A DNA stretch of 64,000 bases from CAYTGR01 sp964437445 (GTDB lineage: Bacteria; Chloroflexota; Anaerolineae; B4-G1; SLSP01), in NCBI GenBank assembly GCA_964437445.1, contig CAYTGR010000023.1, positions 5,015 through 69,014 on the forward strand. The letters are read 5' to 3'. The notes beneath the pieces are model-generated. The model worked only from the letters and a program-made list of their open reading frames with translations, was not told where the DNA came from and did not search any database. A program made the translations under genes and the position numbers. The stretch's first letter is position 1, and each line of letters begins with the position of its first letter. Positions 50,144-58,814 of this stretch are shown in pieces.

Positions 50144-51430
50144 CTACCGCACCGACAACGAGTGCAGGATTACCCGACGGTCCGGCAGCTCGTTCCCGGC
50201 CGTGTCGCGCACGGCCAGCCGGGCGTTGGTAGCTGGATCGTACATCCCGATGGCGATCCGGTAGTCGCCGCGCGGGAAGGTGGGCGGTAGTACCAGGGCG
50301 TGTTCGTCGCGGATATACTCACCGGCTTGCCAGCGCGTCGTCGGATAGGTCCAGACGACCGGCTGGCTGTCGTCCTGGGCCAATGCTACGTCGTTGGCGG
50401 TCAGGAAATGGACGAAAACTTTGTAGTCGCCTGTCACCGGCTGAGTAGCGTGCCAGTAGAGCACCACGCGCACTGTGACGGTCTCGCCGGTAGTGACGCG
50501 CGCGGGCGCGTCGTAGCCCACAAGTGCGATCCCGTTGTCCAACCTGAACGCGAGCGGGTGATCCGGCGTGGGGGGCTGTGGGCTGACGGCCGGTGGGACC
50601 AGTAGTGTGGCAATGACCTGCGGCGGGGCGAGCGGTGCGCCGTTGCGCCGGTAGAAGGTGATCTCAACCGGATAGCTGCCCGCTTTGAGCTCCAGCGGTG
50701 GGGCCAGGAGATAGCGATCTGCCAGTTGCGTGCCGGGGTTCCAGTATTCGGTGGAGAGTCCACCCGGCAGCGCGTTCTCGGTGCGTTGCAGGACGCGCCC
50801 GGTGGCCGGATCCAGCAGCCGCAGCACCAGCAACAGCGGCTCGTGGAGCGCCGTATCGGACTGCCAGAAGAGCGTCAGGTGGAACGGCGCACCGGGTGTG
50901 AGGCGACGGCTCTCCAGTCGGTAACCGGTCAAGGTAAACGTTTGTCCTTCTGCGAGTGTAAACGGCAACGTGACCGTGACCGTTTCGCCTGTTTCAAACG
51001 GCGAAGCGACATAACGGTAAAGCGTCAGCGGCGCGGCGGGATCGTCGGGCGCGCCGACGCGATAGACCTCGCGGTAGTGTTCCTGGAACCAGGGCGAGCT
51101 TTGCACGCCCTGCCAGGGAAGGCTGTTCAGGGCGAGACAATAATCGGGGGCTGCCTGCCGGAGCGCCTGGAGCAAACCGGCGGCGTCGGGATTGGCCGGC
51201 AGCGTGAGTTGCGGGCGGCCAGCAGCGTTGTTCAACCAGGCCGGTTGCGCGGCGAGCATCTCTGTCGGGAGGGTTTCGGCGGCGATCCAGCGTGTCAGGT
51301 TTTCCTGCGACGCTGTGCGCTCCGCCGTTGTGGCGTGATCGCGCAGGACGAAAATCACCCCTCCGGCAAGAAGCGCCAGCCATCCCGCGCCCAGGAGGAT
51401 GATCATCATAGGACGTTTTATTCTTCGCAT
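50144..51430 (-). CDS. Membrane-anchored protein with two copies of the glycosyltransferase C-terminal beta domain
   Basis: 428 residues: one N-terminal membrane helix (about 7-28), a short globular part, and two beta-rich domains. The second ('ALVGYDAPARVTTGETVTVRVVLYWHATQPVTGDYKVFVHFLT...YPTTRWQAGEYIRDEHALVLP') is clearly related to the C-terminal domain of glycosyltransferase D. No enzyme domain is present. The ATG at 51430 is preferred; the upstream GTG at 51469 lies in TTTCACG repeat DNA. It sits between two CotH genes in one operon. The domain may bind the glycan made by the GT39 enzymes, which is an inference. Confidence 0.65.
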   Translation of the reverse strand: MRRIKRPMMIILLGAGWLALLAGGVIFVLRDHATTAERTASQENLTRWIAAETLPTEMLAAQPAWLNNAAGRPQLTLPANPDAAGLLQALRQAAPDYCLALNSLPWQGVQSSPWFQEHYREVYRVGAPDDPAAPLTLYRYVASPFETGETVTVTLPFTLAEGQTFTLTGYRLESRRLTPGAPFHLTLFWQSDTALHEPLLLVLRLLDPATGRVLQRTENALPGGLSTEYWNPGTQLADRYLLAPPLELKAGSYPVEITFYRRNGAPLAPPQVIATLLVPPAVSPQPPTPDHPLAFRLDNGIALVGYDAPARVTTGETVTVRVVLYWHATQPVTGDYKVFVHFLTANDVALAQDDSQPVVWTYPTTRWQAGEYIRDEHALVLPPTFPRGDYRIAIGMYDPATNARLAVRDTAGNELPDRRVILHSLSVR

Positions 51431-51456
51431 TGCTATCAGCCAAAGGTAGCCGGTAT

Positions 51457-51489
51457 TTTCACGCTTCACGTTTCACGTTTCACGCTTCA
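51457..51489. repeat. TTTCACG tandem repeat
   Basis: Four to five 7-8-base units (CACGCTTCACGTTTCACG type) between the CotH/beta-helix gene and the next gene of the operon. It touches the CotH/beta-helix stop codon. Confidence 0.8.
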
Positions 51490-54204
51490 CCTGGACTTTA
51501 CCCATTTCATGTAGAGCGCATCCACATCAATGTCGGTGCCCCAAATGCGTGCGCCGTCCAGATCAATCCAACAGCCAGTCTGAACGAGGGTGAGGCGTTC
51601 AGGGGGAACCGAGGGGAACGTGACGGCGGTTGCGGTGATCGTTGCCGTGCGTCCGTAAACCGGTTTCTTGGTGTAGGCGGCCAGCGCGGCGATCCGCGGC
51701 GCGACGATGGTCGCGCCGTTCAGCGTGATGTGCGAGTTGTCCTTGGCCACCACGCCGAAATCGCCGTTTTCCACGTAGACATTCTCCGCCGTGATGGTAC
51801 TTTCTTCGCCCGCCGAGATCCCTTTGTCGCCGAGGTTGACCGCGTGCAGGTTTCGCACCGCCACTAACGTGCCGCTCACGTCCAGTCCATCCCCGCCGAG
51901 GTCATGGAAATAGCAGCTCTCCACCATTCCATTGCCGAAATCGGCGTCAAAAGCATCAGAGATGGTGCGCGCCCATTCGGAACCGACGAACTCAAAGCGT
52001 TCGCGGATAACGTTGATCCCGTCTTCCGAGAGTGAATCCAGAATGTGGCAGCTTTCCAGCCGGATCGCGCTGCGGTAGAAGGTGATCCCGCCGGTGAGCG
52101 ACCAGCCGTTCAGGTTCATGGCTGAAGTCCGTTCTATCGTCACGTGGCGCCAAATGGAAGGGCTACCTGCGTCCAGCACGACCACGCCGTACCAGAGGTC
52201 GGTGGTTGGGCGCAGGACGATTGGGGCCTTGTCGCTTCCCCGGAAATCCAGTGGGCCACGCGCCAGCAGGAAGGAGCCGTGTTCAAAAAGCAGCGTCGTG
52301 CCGGGATCAACGATCAGGCCATAGCCGGCTGGCAGGATCAGCGGATCGGTGATTGTCCAGGTGCCAGCGGGAATCCGTAGCCAGGAGCTGTCGGAAACTG
52401 CTGCCAGATAGGGATAGCGGGCCAGGGCTGTGGCGAGCGTGGGGGCAGGAGGCACCGGCCCGGCTTCCAGGGGGGGCGGGTAATCCCCCAGGACGGGCTG
52501 TGTGAGGGTCTGGGTTAGACCCCACAGACGGGTGATCAGCGTCAGTTCTGGTATAGCGTTGGCAGATGGCAGCAGATCGCGCGGGACCTGGAGCTGAACG
52601 TAGGGGATCTCGGTGGCCGTGCCGGGCAGCCCGCGCAGCACGAGCGCGTCGGGTACTTCCGACGGCGCCGGTTCAACCGTCAGGCTGAGTGCATCCGACT
52701 GCACCCAATTGCGGTTGACCGGCACGAAGGTGTCACCTGCAACCAGACCAACGATTTCCACCGGGTAGGCCAGGATATTGCCCACGTCAATAGCCAGAGT
52801 GGTGGTGGCCGGTTGAGGGCGCAACAGGTAGGCATACGTGGCCTGAAACGGGTTGAGGACTTCGCGGGCCAGCGCCTGGCGTTGGCGGAGGATATCCCAG
52901 GGGCGAGCCAGGGCTTCCTCACCGAACTCTGGCGTCAAAGCAGCGCGCAACGCTTCGTATTCCGGGCCGAGTTCCTGCTCCAATGCTTCTACATAGCCGG
53001 GCTGGCTCATCCGCCAGAGTTCTTTCACGTAGGCGGCCTGAATCCGGGGGTCATTGTAAAAAACGGTGCGTTGCAGATCCGGGTTGCCGGGGAAGGCACT
53101 CTGGGGTAACCCCAGCAGGCTCAGATCGCCGACGAGGGCGTTGCTATTGATGGCGACCGGTTCCAACAGAGTGGTGATGGGATTGTAGTAGTAGCGCAGG
53201 TTATGCCAGATGAGACCGTGAGGGGCACTCCAGAGGTCGGAGAGCGCCAGGAAGCGCCCCATGGTCTCCAAATCTAAGACCTCACCAGCGGCGCGTTCGC
53301 CGGTCCAGATCGCGCGCAGTTTCCCGATTGCCACGTCGCTTTGCTGCGCCAGGCCGGGTGCATTGACGGGGTTGTCGCCCGCGCCGTAATCATCAATCAC
53401 GTAGAAATCGTTGACCCCGACGGGAATGTTCTGATCGGCGTGGTAAGCCCGGAACTTCCACATCAAATCTTCGTCGTATCGCAGGAGCAACCCGGCGCGG
53501 CGGAGTTGGGATTCCATCAGCTCTTTGGAAAAGCCCTCTTCAACAGCGTAGATCCCTTTGTAGGTACCATTCAAGACGACGCGCGCGAAACGATAGCGCA
53601 CGCCGAGCACGCCTTCCTGGCTGAGGTTTTTGAGGAAGAGCCATTCGTTGAGATAGTTACGCCGGGCCGGATCCTGGATCGCGAAGACTTTCATCCCGTA
53701 GACGTATTGCTCACCTTTGGTCTGGATACGGAGCGACCATTTATCAAACATGATATGTTCAATCCAGTCGCCCTTGAGCCGGACCCGAACCGGGATTTCC
53801 TCTTGCCCCAGCCGCAGCTGCGCCGGGACGTAGTCGTTCCCTTCGGCAAGGAGGACGCCCAGTTGCAGCGCCCGTTCGCGGGTGGCTTCAATCCTGGCAA
53901 AATCGGCAGGGGCGATGTCAAGGTAAAGGGTGTCCAGCACGTCGCCGGTCTCGCGGAAAGTGGGGGTCGGTGTCGGCGGCAGCGGGGTGGGCGTGGCAAT
54001 GGCGGTGGGCGGCTGTGGTGCAATCCCTGATGGCGTTGAGGCCGCCGCGCCGGGAAGAGAAGCGACTAACCCAAACGCCCCGAGTGCCAGTGCCAGCAAC
54101 GTCACCAGCGGGAACCAGCGTCCGCGCAGCCAAAGAGACGCGCCCTTGACCGGTTGATCTTGCGTTGGCTGCGAATTGGCAAAGGCTTCACGCTGAATTT
54201 TCAT
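51487..54204 (-). CDS. CotH-family kinase-like protein with C-terminal right-handed beta-helix
   Basis: A 905-residue protein. An N-terminal membrane segment (about 30-52) and a Pro/Thr linker ('TPTPLPPTPTPTFRE') lead to a CotH-type domain (about 88-450). This has 'DTLYLDIAPADFARIEATRERAL', 'RVRLKGDWIEHIMFDKWSLRI', 'RRNYLNEWLFLKNLSQEGVLGVRY', 'VVLNGTYKGIYAVEEGFSKELME' and 'LRYYYNPITTLLEPVAI'. A middle beta region follows. Residues about 640-890 form a parallel beta-helix with repeated turns ('WRHVTIERTSAMN', 'SCHILDSLSEDGIN', 'SCYFHDLGGDGLDVSG', 'AVNLGDKGISAGEES'). The fusion suggests a kinase-like domain tethered to a polysaccharide-binding fold outside the cell. It starts 21 bases after the VTC gene. 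Confidence 0.85.
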   Translation of the reverse strand: MKIQREAFANSQPTQDQPVKGASLWLRGRWFPLVTLLALALGAFGLVASLPGAAASTPSGIAPQPPTAIATPTPLPPTPTPTFRETGDVLDTLYLDIAPADFARIEATRERALQLGVLLAEGNDYVPAQLRLGQEEIPVRVRLKGDWIEHIMFDKWSLRIQTKGEQYVYGMKVFAIQDPARRNYLNEWLFLKNLSQEGVLGVRYRFARVVLNGTYKGIYAVEEGFSKELMESQLRRAGLLLRYDEDLMWKFRAYHADQNIPVGVNDFYVIDDYGAGDNPVNAPGLAQQSDVAIGKLRAIWTGERAAGEVLDLETMGRFLALSDLWSAPHGLIWHNLRYYYNPITTLLEPVAINSNALVGDLSLLGLPQSAFPGNPDLQRTVFYNDPRIQAAYVKELWRMSQPGYVEALEQELGPEYEALRAALTPEFGEEALARPWDILRQRQALAREVLNPFQATYAYLLRPQPATTTLAIDVGNILAYPVEIVGLVAGDTFVPVNRNWVQSDALSLTVEPAPSEVPDALVLRGLPGTATEIPYVQLQVPRDLLPSANAIPELTLITRLWGLTQTLTQPVLGDYPPPLEAGPVPPAPTLATALARYPYLAAVSDSSWLRIPAGTWTITDPLILPAGYGLIVDPGTTLLFEHGSFLLARGPLDFRGSDKAPIVLRPTTDLWYGVVVLDAGSPSIWRHVTIERTSAMNLNGWSLTGGITFYRSAIRLESCHILDSLSEDGINVIRERFEFVGSEWARTISDAFDADFGNGMVESCYFHDLGGDGLDVSGTLVAVRNLHAVNLGDKGISAGEESTITAENVYVENGDFGVVAKDNSHITLNGATIVAPRIAALAAYTKKPVYGRTATITATAVTFPSVPPERLTLVQTGCWIDLDGARIWGTDIDVDALYMKWVKSR

Positions 54205-54225
54205 TTCAGTACAACCTTTCTTCCC

Positions 54226-54942
54226 TTACGGCAACTCCACGCCCTCAAAGTCGGGCGCGGTAAGCATCCCTTGCACATACTTGGAGTAACGATCCACCCG
54301 CACAGGGAAGTGGGCTAACACTTCTGCCAGGCGGCGATAGATGGCCGGGTCGGTAGGAGACTTGAGTTCCAGGAGGGCGTGGTTCATGAGTAAGCCGGCG
54401 CGATCCAGGTTAGGCCGGGCGGAAAAGCGTTGATCGTAGGCGTGCAGGTCGGAATCTAGGGTCAGCCGGAGTGCCCCATCGGGTGTGGCATAGTAGGCGC
54501 GCCGGTAATGGTTGATGAGGGTGGGATAGGCAAACTGGTCCAGCCAGGCCAAGGCCCGGCCGGTGACGGCGCGACGCAGACTGGAGAGCAGCTCGGGCCA
54601 GCATGGTTGGGTCAGATCCAGCTGCAAATCCGGCCAGGCGATCTCTTTCCAGCCGACCAGGCCTTGTTTACGTTTGAGTTCCAACCGCGTGGGACCGTTG
54701 AGGGTCAGCGTAGGGCCATACCAACGCAGCCGCAGTTTGGCGCGCTCGCCGCTGCCACTTAAATTTTCGTTCAGGCTGGAATAGTCGCCGGTGTCAAAAT
54801 AGAGACTGTTGACCTGACGTGGCGGGTAGGCCACGCGCCAGTGGGCGGGATGCAGCCGCACCCAGGCTTCAATCTCGGCGCGGGTGCTTGATTCGCAGGG
54901 GATCTTAATTTCGTAGCGTGGCGGTTCAACCAAGATCTTCAT
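54226..54942 (-). CDS. VTC-domain (polyphosphate polymerase-like) protein
   Basis: A 238-residue protein made up of a single VTC/CYTH-type tunnel domain. Charged strands typical of the fold are 'YEIKIPCES' near the start, 'VNSLYFDTGDYSSLNENL', 'AKLRLRWYG', 'TRLELKRKQGLVGWKE', 'DQFAYPTLINHYRRAYY' and 'HALLELKS', with the final 'VDRYSKYVQGM'. In yeast VTC4 this domain polymerises ATP gamma-phosphate into polyphosphate; bacterial relatives are mostly unproven. The ATG at 54942 overlaps the upstream CotH stop codon (ATGA). Its place between two CotH genes and after DUF4956 matches a recurrent bacterial neighbourhood. Confidence 0.88.
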   Translation of the reverse strand: MKILVEPPRYEIKIPCESSTRAEIEAWVRLHPAHWRVAYPPRQVNSLYFDTGDYSSLNENLSGSGERAKLRLRWYGPTLTLNGPTRLELKRKQGLVGWKEIAWPDLQLDLTQPCWPELLSSLRRAVTGRALAWLDQFAYPTLINHYRRAYYATPDGALRLTLDSDLHAYDQRFSARPNLDRAGLLMNHALLELKSPTDPAIYRRLAEVLAHFPVRVDRYSKYVQGMLTAPDFEGVELP

Positions 54943-56531
54943 GGTTGGAGTGCTCCCCCTGGCAGCGGATAATCGGTTTGGACCGGTACGGCGACATCGG
55001 CGGTCCCCACCGCCAACAGATGAGCGACGACCCGGATCTGGTCGGGGGAGCCGGAGCCGGTCAGGGTCGCGCGGGGGATCAGAAGCCGCACGAAGTCTGG
55101 CGTTTCCCCTGTGGCCCCGCGCAAGACGAGCTTGCCAGGGGCAGTGTTCCATACGGCACTTGCGGTGGCGTCTACCCAGGCCGGATCGGCGGGCACGAAG
55201 GCGCTCTCGCCAACGTCTATTCCCACGAGCTCCAACGGGAAGGGCTGGAGATTGCCCACACTGATGACCAACGTATCGGCCGTGGTCATGGCGTAGGCAA
55301 GGAGCGGGCGCTCCGGCGCGAGCTGGCGGCGCAACCTGGCCTGATTCGCCTGCAGCGCTGCCCAGGGCAGGCTGGGATAGCCCAGGTCAAGGCTAACGGC
55401 GCGTTGCAGGCTTTCCAATTCCGGGCCGAGTTCGGTTTGCAGGTAGGCCAGTGCCTCCGGGCGGCTGATCTGCTCCAATGCGCGCGCGTAAGCCAGCTGG
55501 AGCACCGGTTCGGCAGTGAAGGCCGCAGGGAGCGCTGCGGTGGGGGTCCAACTGCGTCCCGTCCCGATTGGATCCAACTCACCGGTCTCTGGATTGTAAA
55601 CGAAGCGCAGAGTGCGCCAATCCAATACTGGTGTGCCGCGCCAGAGGGCGGTAAGGGCTAAAAAGGTGCCCAACCGGTCGGCGTTGAAAGCGACTGCCGG
55701 GGTACGTTCTCCGGCCAGGAGGGCCTGCACCAGCCGGATCGCGGCGTTGCGAGTAGGGTCGGAAGACGCGGCCGCGGGCAGCACATCAATCTGGGCGTAG
55801 CGGAAGCTGTTATCATCCAAAGCCTCCAGGGAACTGACGGACGCCGCCCAGGCGGCACTGGCATCAAAAACAATGAGACGCCGGCCGGTTGGCTGTACGG
55901 CCAGAAAATCGGCCCCTGGCAGCTCCTCCAGCGCGTAAAGGCCGTGGGCCGTACCATTAAGGATCAGATGGACCAGCTCGTAATGCGGGGTCAGGAGTCC
56001 CGCCTGGCGCAACGCGGCCAGGTAGCCCCAGGTGTTAAGGACTGAGCTATCGGCGGGGGTGAGCGTGAAATCGTGGCAGCCCCATGGCGAGAGGGCGTCC
56101 CGCACGTGGACGGTAAGCGGCCAGGCGGTGCCGGAAAATGCCGTTGCGGGACCTTCTGTGAGTTGAAGAGCGACGGCAACGTTCGTGCCATCTAATTGCA
56201 ACGTCGCCGGGACCGCCGCTGTGTCATCGCTTAAATTGACGCCGGTCTGAAGCGCGACAGCGCGCCGATCCAGCAGTTGCTGGTAATCGCGGAAGCGGAG
56301 ATCCACCATCAGGGTAGGGAGATCGGCGCGATGAAATGGCGCGGTTAATGCCAGACTGGGGGCGCGAAGTAGAGCAACCCCAAAGTTGGTGAGGGGGCGT
56401 TGCCAGCCCTGCTGCCCTGCGACAAATCCGAGGGCGAGGACCAGGAGCAGGAGGCCGAGTTGTAAGAGGGGCCAAGCCCGGTTGGCGCGGGAAGATTTTT
56501 CCGTGGCGAAGGGGTGATTCGTAACTCGCAT
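54939..56531 (-). CDS. CotH-family kinase-like protein
   Basis: 530 residues, paralogous to the CotH domain of the gene at 51487-54204. An N-terminal membrane helix (about 20-40) is followed by a luminal CotH domain with 'LMVDLRFRDYQQLLDRRAVALQTG', 'ALQLTEGPATAFSGTAWPLTVHV', 'LVHLILNGTAHGLYALEELPGADFL' and 'LRFVYNPETGELDPIGTG'. The C-terminal 120 residues are beta-rich. Basic and acidic catalytic residues seem less conserved than in the longer paralogue, so activity is uncertain. ATG at 56531 (or GTG at 56534) overlaps the DUF4956 stop codon, and its own stop overlaps the VTC start. The three genes are therefore tightly coupled. Confidence 0.82.
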   Translation of the reverse strand: MRVTNHPFATEKSSRANRAWPLLQLGLLLLVLALGFVAGQQGWQRPLTNFGVALLRAPSLALTAPFHRADLPTLMVDLRFRDYQQLLDRRAVALQTGVNLSDDTAAVPATLQLDGTNVAVALQLTEGPATAFSGTAWPLTVHVRDALSPWGCHDFTLTPADSSVLNTWGYLAALRQAGLLTPHYELVHLILNGTAHGLYALEELPGADFLAVQPTGRRLIVFDASAAWAASVSSLEALDDNSFRYAQIDVLPAAASSDPTRNAAIRLVQALLAGERTPAVAFNADRLGTFLALTALWRGTPVLDWRTLRFVYNPETGELDPIGTGRSWTPTAALPAAFTAEPVLQLAYARALEQISRPEALAYLQTELGPELESLQRAVSLDLGYPSLPWAALQANQARLRRQLAPERPLLAYAMTTADTLVISVGNLQPFPLELVGIDVGESAFVPADPAWVDATASAVWNTAPGKLVLRGATGETPDFVRLLIPRATLTGSGSPDQIRVVAHLLAVGTADVAVPVQTDYPLPGGALQP

Positions 56532-57199
56532 CACCCGCCCAGAACCTGATCTTGCTGGATAAAGCTGATCTCAGCGACAGGGAACTGGCCTCTGAGATCA
56601 TCCATGAGGTCATTCAGCGTGCGAGGGTCGGAGCAGCGGACGAAGTAGGTGACCTGCAACGTCCCATCGTGGCTGTCCAGCCGGCGAAAGTCAAGCACGG
56701 CCACATGTTCCAGCAAGCGCGCGTTCACGCGATTGAAAAGCGAGGCCTGATCTTCTTCTCGCAGCAGAATGTTGAGGTAGAGGTTGCTGGCCTGGGATTT
56801 GCGCCCGAACAATAGCCGCACAGCCATGTAGCCTATGATGACCACTGTGCCGACGACGGTCAGCCAACGTTGATCTGCCCCAACGCCCAGACCGATGGCG
56901 ATGGCAATGAACAGGAAGATCAATTCTTCTGGCTCTTTGATGGCAGTGCGGAAGCGAACGATGGAAAGTGCACCGACGAGTCCCAAAGTCAAGGCCAGCG
57001 ACGACTTGACAATAGAAATCACCAGGGCCGTAGTGAGGGTGAGGACCGGCAATAATTGCGCCAGCTTGTGGCGGTTAGAGAGCGATTGTCCGAAATTCTC
57101 ATAGTACCAGGCAACGGTCAGCGCTAAAATCAGCCCCACCAACAGGTTAAGAGCTAATGATGTGAGTGAAAGTGGTCCAGATGCACTAAAATTAGGCAT
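56531..57199 (-). CDS. DUF4956 membrane protein
   Basis: A 222-residue protein with about four membrane segments in the first 130 residues. The DUF4956 signature is 'SLALTLGLVGALSIVRFRTAIKEPEELIFLFIAIAIGLGVGAD'. A soluble ferredoxin-like C-terminal domain follows ('LDFRRLDSHDGTLQVTYFVRC'). Its function is not known. DUF4956, CotH and VTC genes recur together in many bacteria, so they probably act in one membrane process. AGGAGG lies 11 bases before the ATG. It is the first gene of the operon and has a good promoter directly upstream. Confidence 0.88.
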   Translation of the reverse strand: MPNFSASGPLSLTSLALNLLVGLILALTVAWYYENFGQSLSNRHKLAQLLPVLTLTTALVISIVKSSLALTLGLVGALSIVRFRTAIKEPEELIFLFIAIAIGLGVGADQRWLTVVGTVVIIGYMAVRLLFGRKSQASNLYLNILLREEDQASLFNRVNARLLEHVAVLDFRRLDSHDGTLQVTYFVRCSDPRTLNDLMDDLRGQFPVAEISFIQQDQVLGG

Positions 57200-57229
57200 A
57201 ATATTTTTAACCTCCTATTGAGCTTGTCA

Positions 57230-57257
57230 ATTGTAACATACCCGGACGATTTATCAA
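57230..57257 (-). promoter_or_regulatory. Promoter of the DUF4956-CotH-VTC operon
   Basis: On the minus strand TTGATA (57257-57252) and TACAAT (57235-57230) are separated by 16 bases. Transcription would start near 57223, just before the AGGAGG ribosome binding site at 57216-57211. Confidence 0.55.
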
Positions 57258-57296
57258 GGATAATGACCGGATTGCCTTGCCGGGGGTATTTTCTGA

Positions 57297-57335
57297 GGGG
57301 ATTTTGCACGTGGCGAGACCGCGCACAAAATCCCC
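57297..57335. terminator. 10-bp hairpin with T-rich plus-strand flank
   Basis: GGGGATTTTG at 57297-57306 pairs with CAAAATCCCC at 57326-57335, followed on the plus strand by CTATTTTCTTT. It lies between the metallophosphatase stop (57453, minus) and the DUF4956 promoter. The T-rich side points the wrong way for the phosphatase. Nothing else was recognised in 57258-57452. Confidence 0.4.
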
Positions 57336-57452
57336 CTATTTTCTTTGCCCAAGCGATAAATCTGAACCTGACGAGGCGGTTGATGGTGATAGACAAGGGC
57401 CGCTAAAGCCTTGCTTGGGGGCTGGATGGCAGTCCAGCAAGCAACGCATCTG

Positions 57453-58760
57453 TCACCCGCCATTATGAGATTGGGGGGGCATTTTCAGGATCAACGGCAG
57501 GTACGCAAACCCTGTTAATTGTTGCAGGATGAATTGGTCAAAGATGGCTCCATCCGGCCGCCGGGCGCTAATCGTAAGCCGCGGGCCCGCGACGTTGACG
57601 AGCACTGCATGGATGGTTGTTGTGAAATAGACCGAGGCCGAATTCTCAGTTGCGAGTTCGTAAAGCGGTGCGCCGCCCCCGCCGGTGACTACGTAGGTAA
57701 TCCCGTTGGCTACGCTGCGTTCGTAGTCATGATCGTGCCCGGAAAAGACCACGGCCACTCCATATTGGGTGAACAGCGGCTCCAGCACAGCCCGCGCCGA
57801 GAGGTTGCTGCCATGTGACCCGGAACTGTAGGGCGGCACATGGAAGAAGACTATCTTCCAGGGTTGTCGGGTGCGGCTCAGATCGTCGGCCAACCAGTGA
57901 AACTGTTCGGCATCCGGCGAATATGTATCATCGGTGGGGAGGTCCAGTGCCACCAGGTGGACGTTGCCGTAATCAAATGAGTACCAGCGTTCATTGCCGG
58001 GCAGGTGCAGGGCCTCAAAGTAGAGCGGGCTATCGTGTTCGTGGTTGCCCAAGACGCTAAATAGCGGTGCACGGCACAACAGGTCTTGTTCTACGCTGAA
58101 GAAGGTATCCCAGTCACTAACGCTATCCCCATCGGCCACCAAATCACCGGTGTGCAGGTAAAAGGCCGGTGACAGAGTCAGCAGGTGCTCTACCACCTGG
58201 CGATGGGCTTCCGGGTTGGAACGGGTGTCGCCCATAACCGCGAATGTAAAGTAGGATGATGGCGGGGCCATCGCGGTGTGGAAAGTGCAATCCTGCCCTA
58301 GGGGCTGCCCGGCGGTGGCGACCTGGTAATGCACCACCGAGTTGGGATTGAGCCCGGTCAGCATCAGGGCATGATGAGTAACGGCCTCTGTGTTCTCCAC
58401 GAAAAGTTGGTGATCGGCGGTAGGCCCGTAATCCACGCGGCTGCTGCCTGGTACATCCGTCTCCCAAACCACGAGCACACTGGTAGGGGTAAGGGATTGG
58501 AGGTAGGGGCCGCGGGTGAGAGAGACGGGCGGCGTCTGCGCGTGGACAGCGGTTCCTCCCATTTCTCCCAGAATCAAGACCAGAATAAGTCCCAGGCTAT
58601 ACCATCTATGCCTGTTATTGATACAGGTCTTGCGCAAGCCTGGTTTTTGGGGGGTGGCTTCGGCTGCCTTTTGCGCTACGGGAACGCCTGAAGGCCTCAC
58701 TACGGCCTCAAAAGGTTGATCGTTAAACAAAAAGTGTGTAAGTTCTGTGATAGTTCCCAT
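57453..58760 (-). CDS. Secreted purple-acid-phosphatase-like metallophosphoesterase
   Basis: Up to 435 residues. An N-terminal Fn3-like purple acid phosphatase domain ('SLTRGPYLQSLTPTSVLVVWETD') is followed by a calcineurin-type metallophosphoesterase domain with metal ligands in 'AVMGDTRSN', 'LHTGDLVADGD', 'VLGNHEH', 'FFHVPPYSSGSHG' and 'FSGHDHDYERS'. A membrane or signal segment lies at about residues 53-75. The first 40 residues are encoded by repeat-like DNA, so a start at a TTG near 58630, which gives a conventional signal peptide, may be the real one. The tail has the 'GFAYLPLILKM' motif shared with other exported proteins here. Confidence 0.88.
   Translation of the reverse strand: MGTITELTHFLFNDQPFEAVVRPSGVPVAQKAAEATPQKPGLRKTCINNRHRWYSLGLILVLILGEMGGTAVHAQTPPVSLTRGPYLQSLTPTSVLVVWETDVPGSSRVDYGPTADHQLFVENTEAVTHHALMLTGLNPNSVVHYQVATAGQPLGQDCTFHTAMAPPSSYFTFAVMGDTRSNPEAHRQVVEHLLTLSPAFYLHTGDLVADGDSVSDWDTFFSVEQDLLCRAPLFSVLGNHEHDSPLYFEALHLPGNERWYSFDYGNVHLVALDLPTDDTYSPDAEQFHWLADDLSRTRQPWKIVFFHVPPYSSGSHGSNLSARAVLEPLFTQYGVAVVFSGHDHDYERSVANGITYVVTGGGGAPLYELATENSASVYFTTTIHAVLVNVAGPRLTISARRPDGAIFDQFILQQLTGFAYLPLILKMPPQSHNGG
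58672..58714. repeat. Diverged palindromic repeat within the phosphatase 5' region
   Basis: GCGCTACGGGAACGCCTGAAGGCCTCACTAC resembles one half of the interspersed palindromic repeat (shown here as parts: GCGCTACGGG, ACGCCTGAAGGC, CTCACTAC). It falls inside the doubtful N-terminal extension of the phosphatase reading frame, which argues for a downstream start. Confidence 0.5.
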
Positions 58761-58814
58761 GTATCCCTCACCACTCTGTACACCACCGTTGGGGGGCTCA
58801 TTGTCGCGCCTTAT

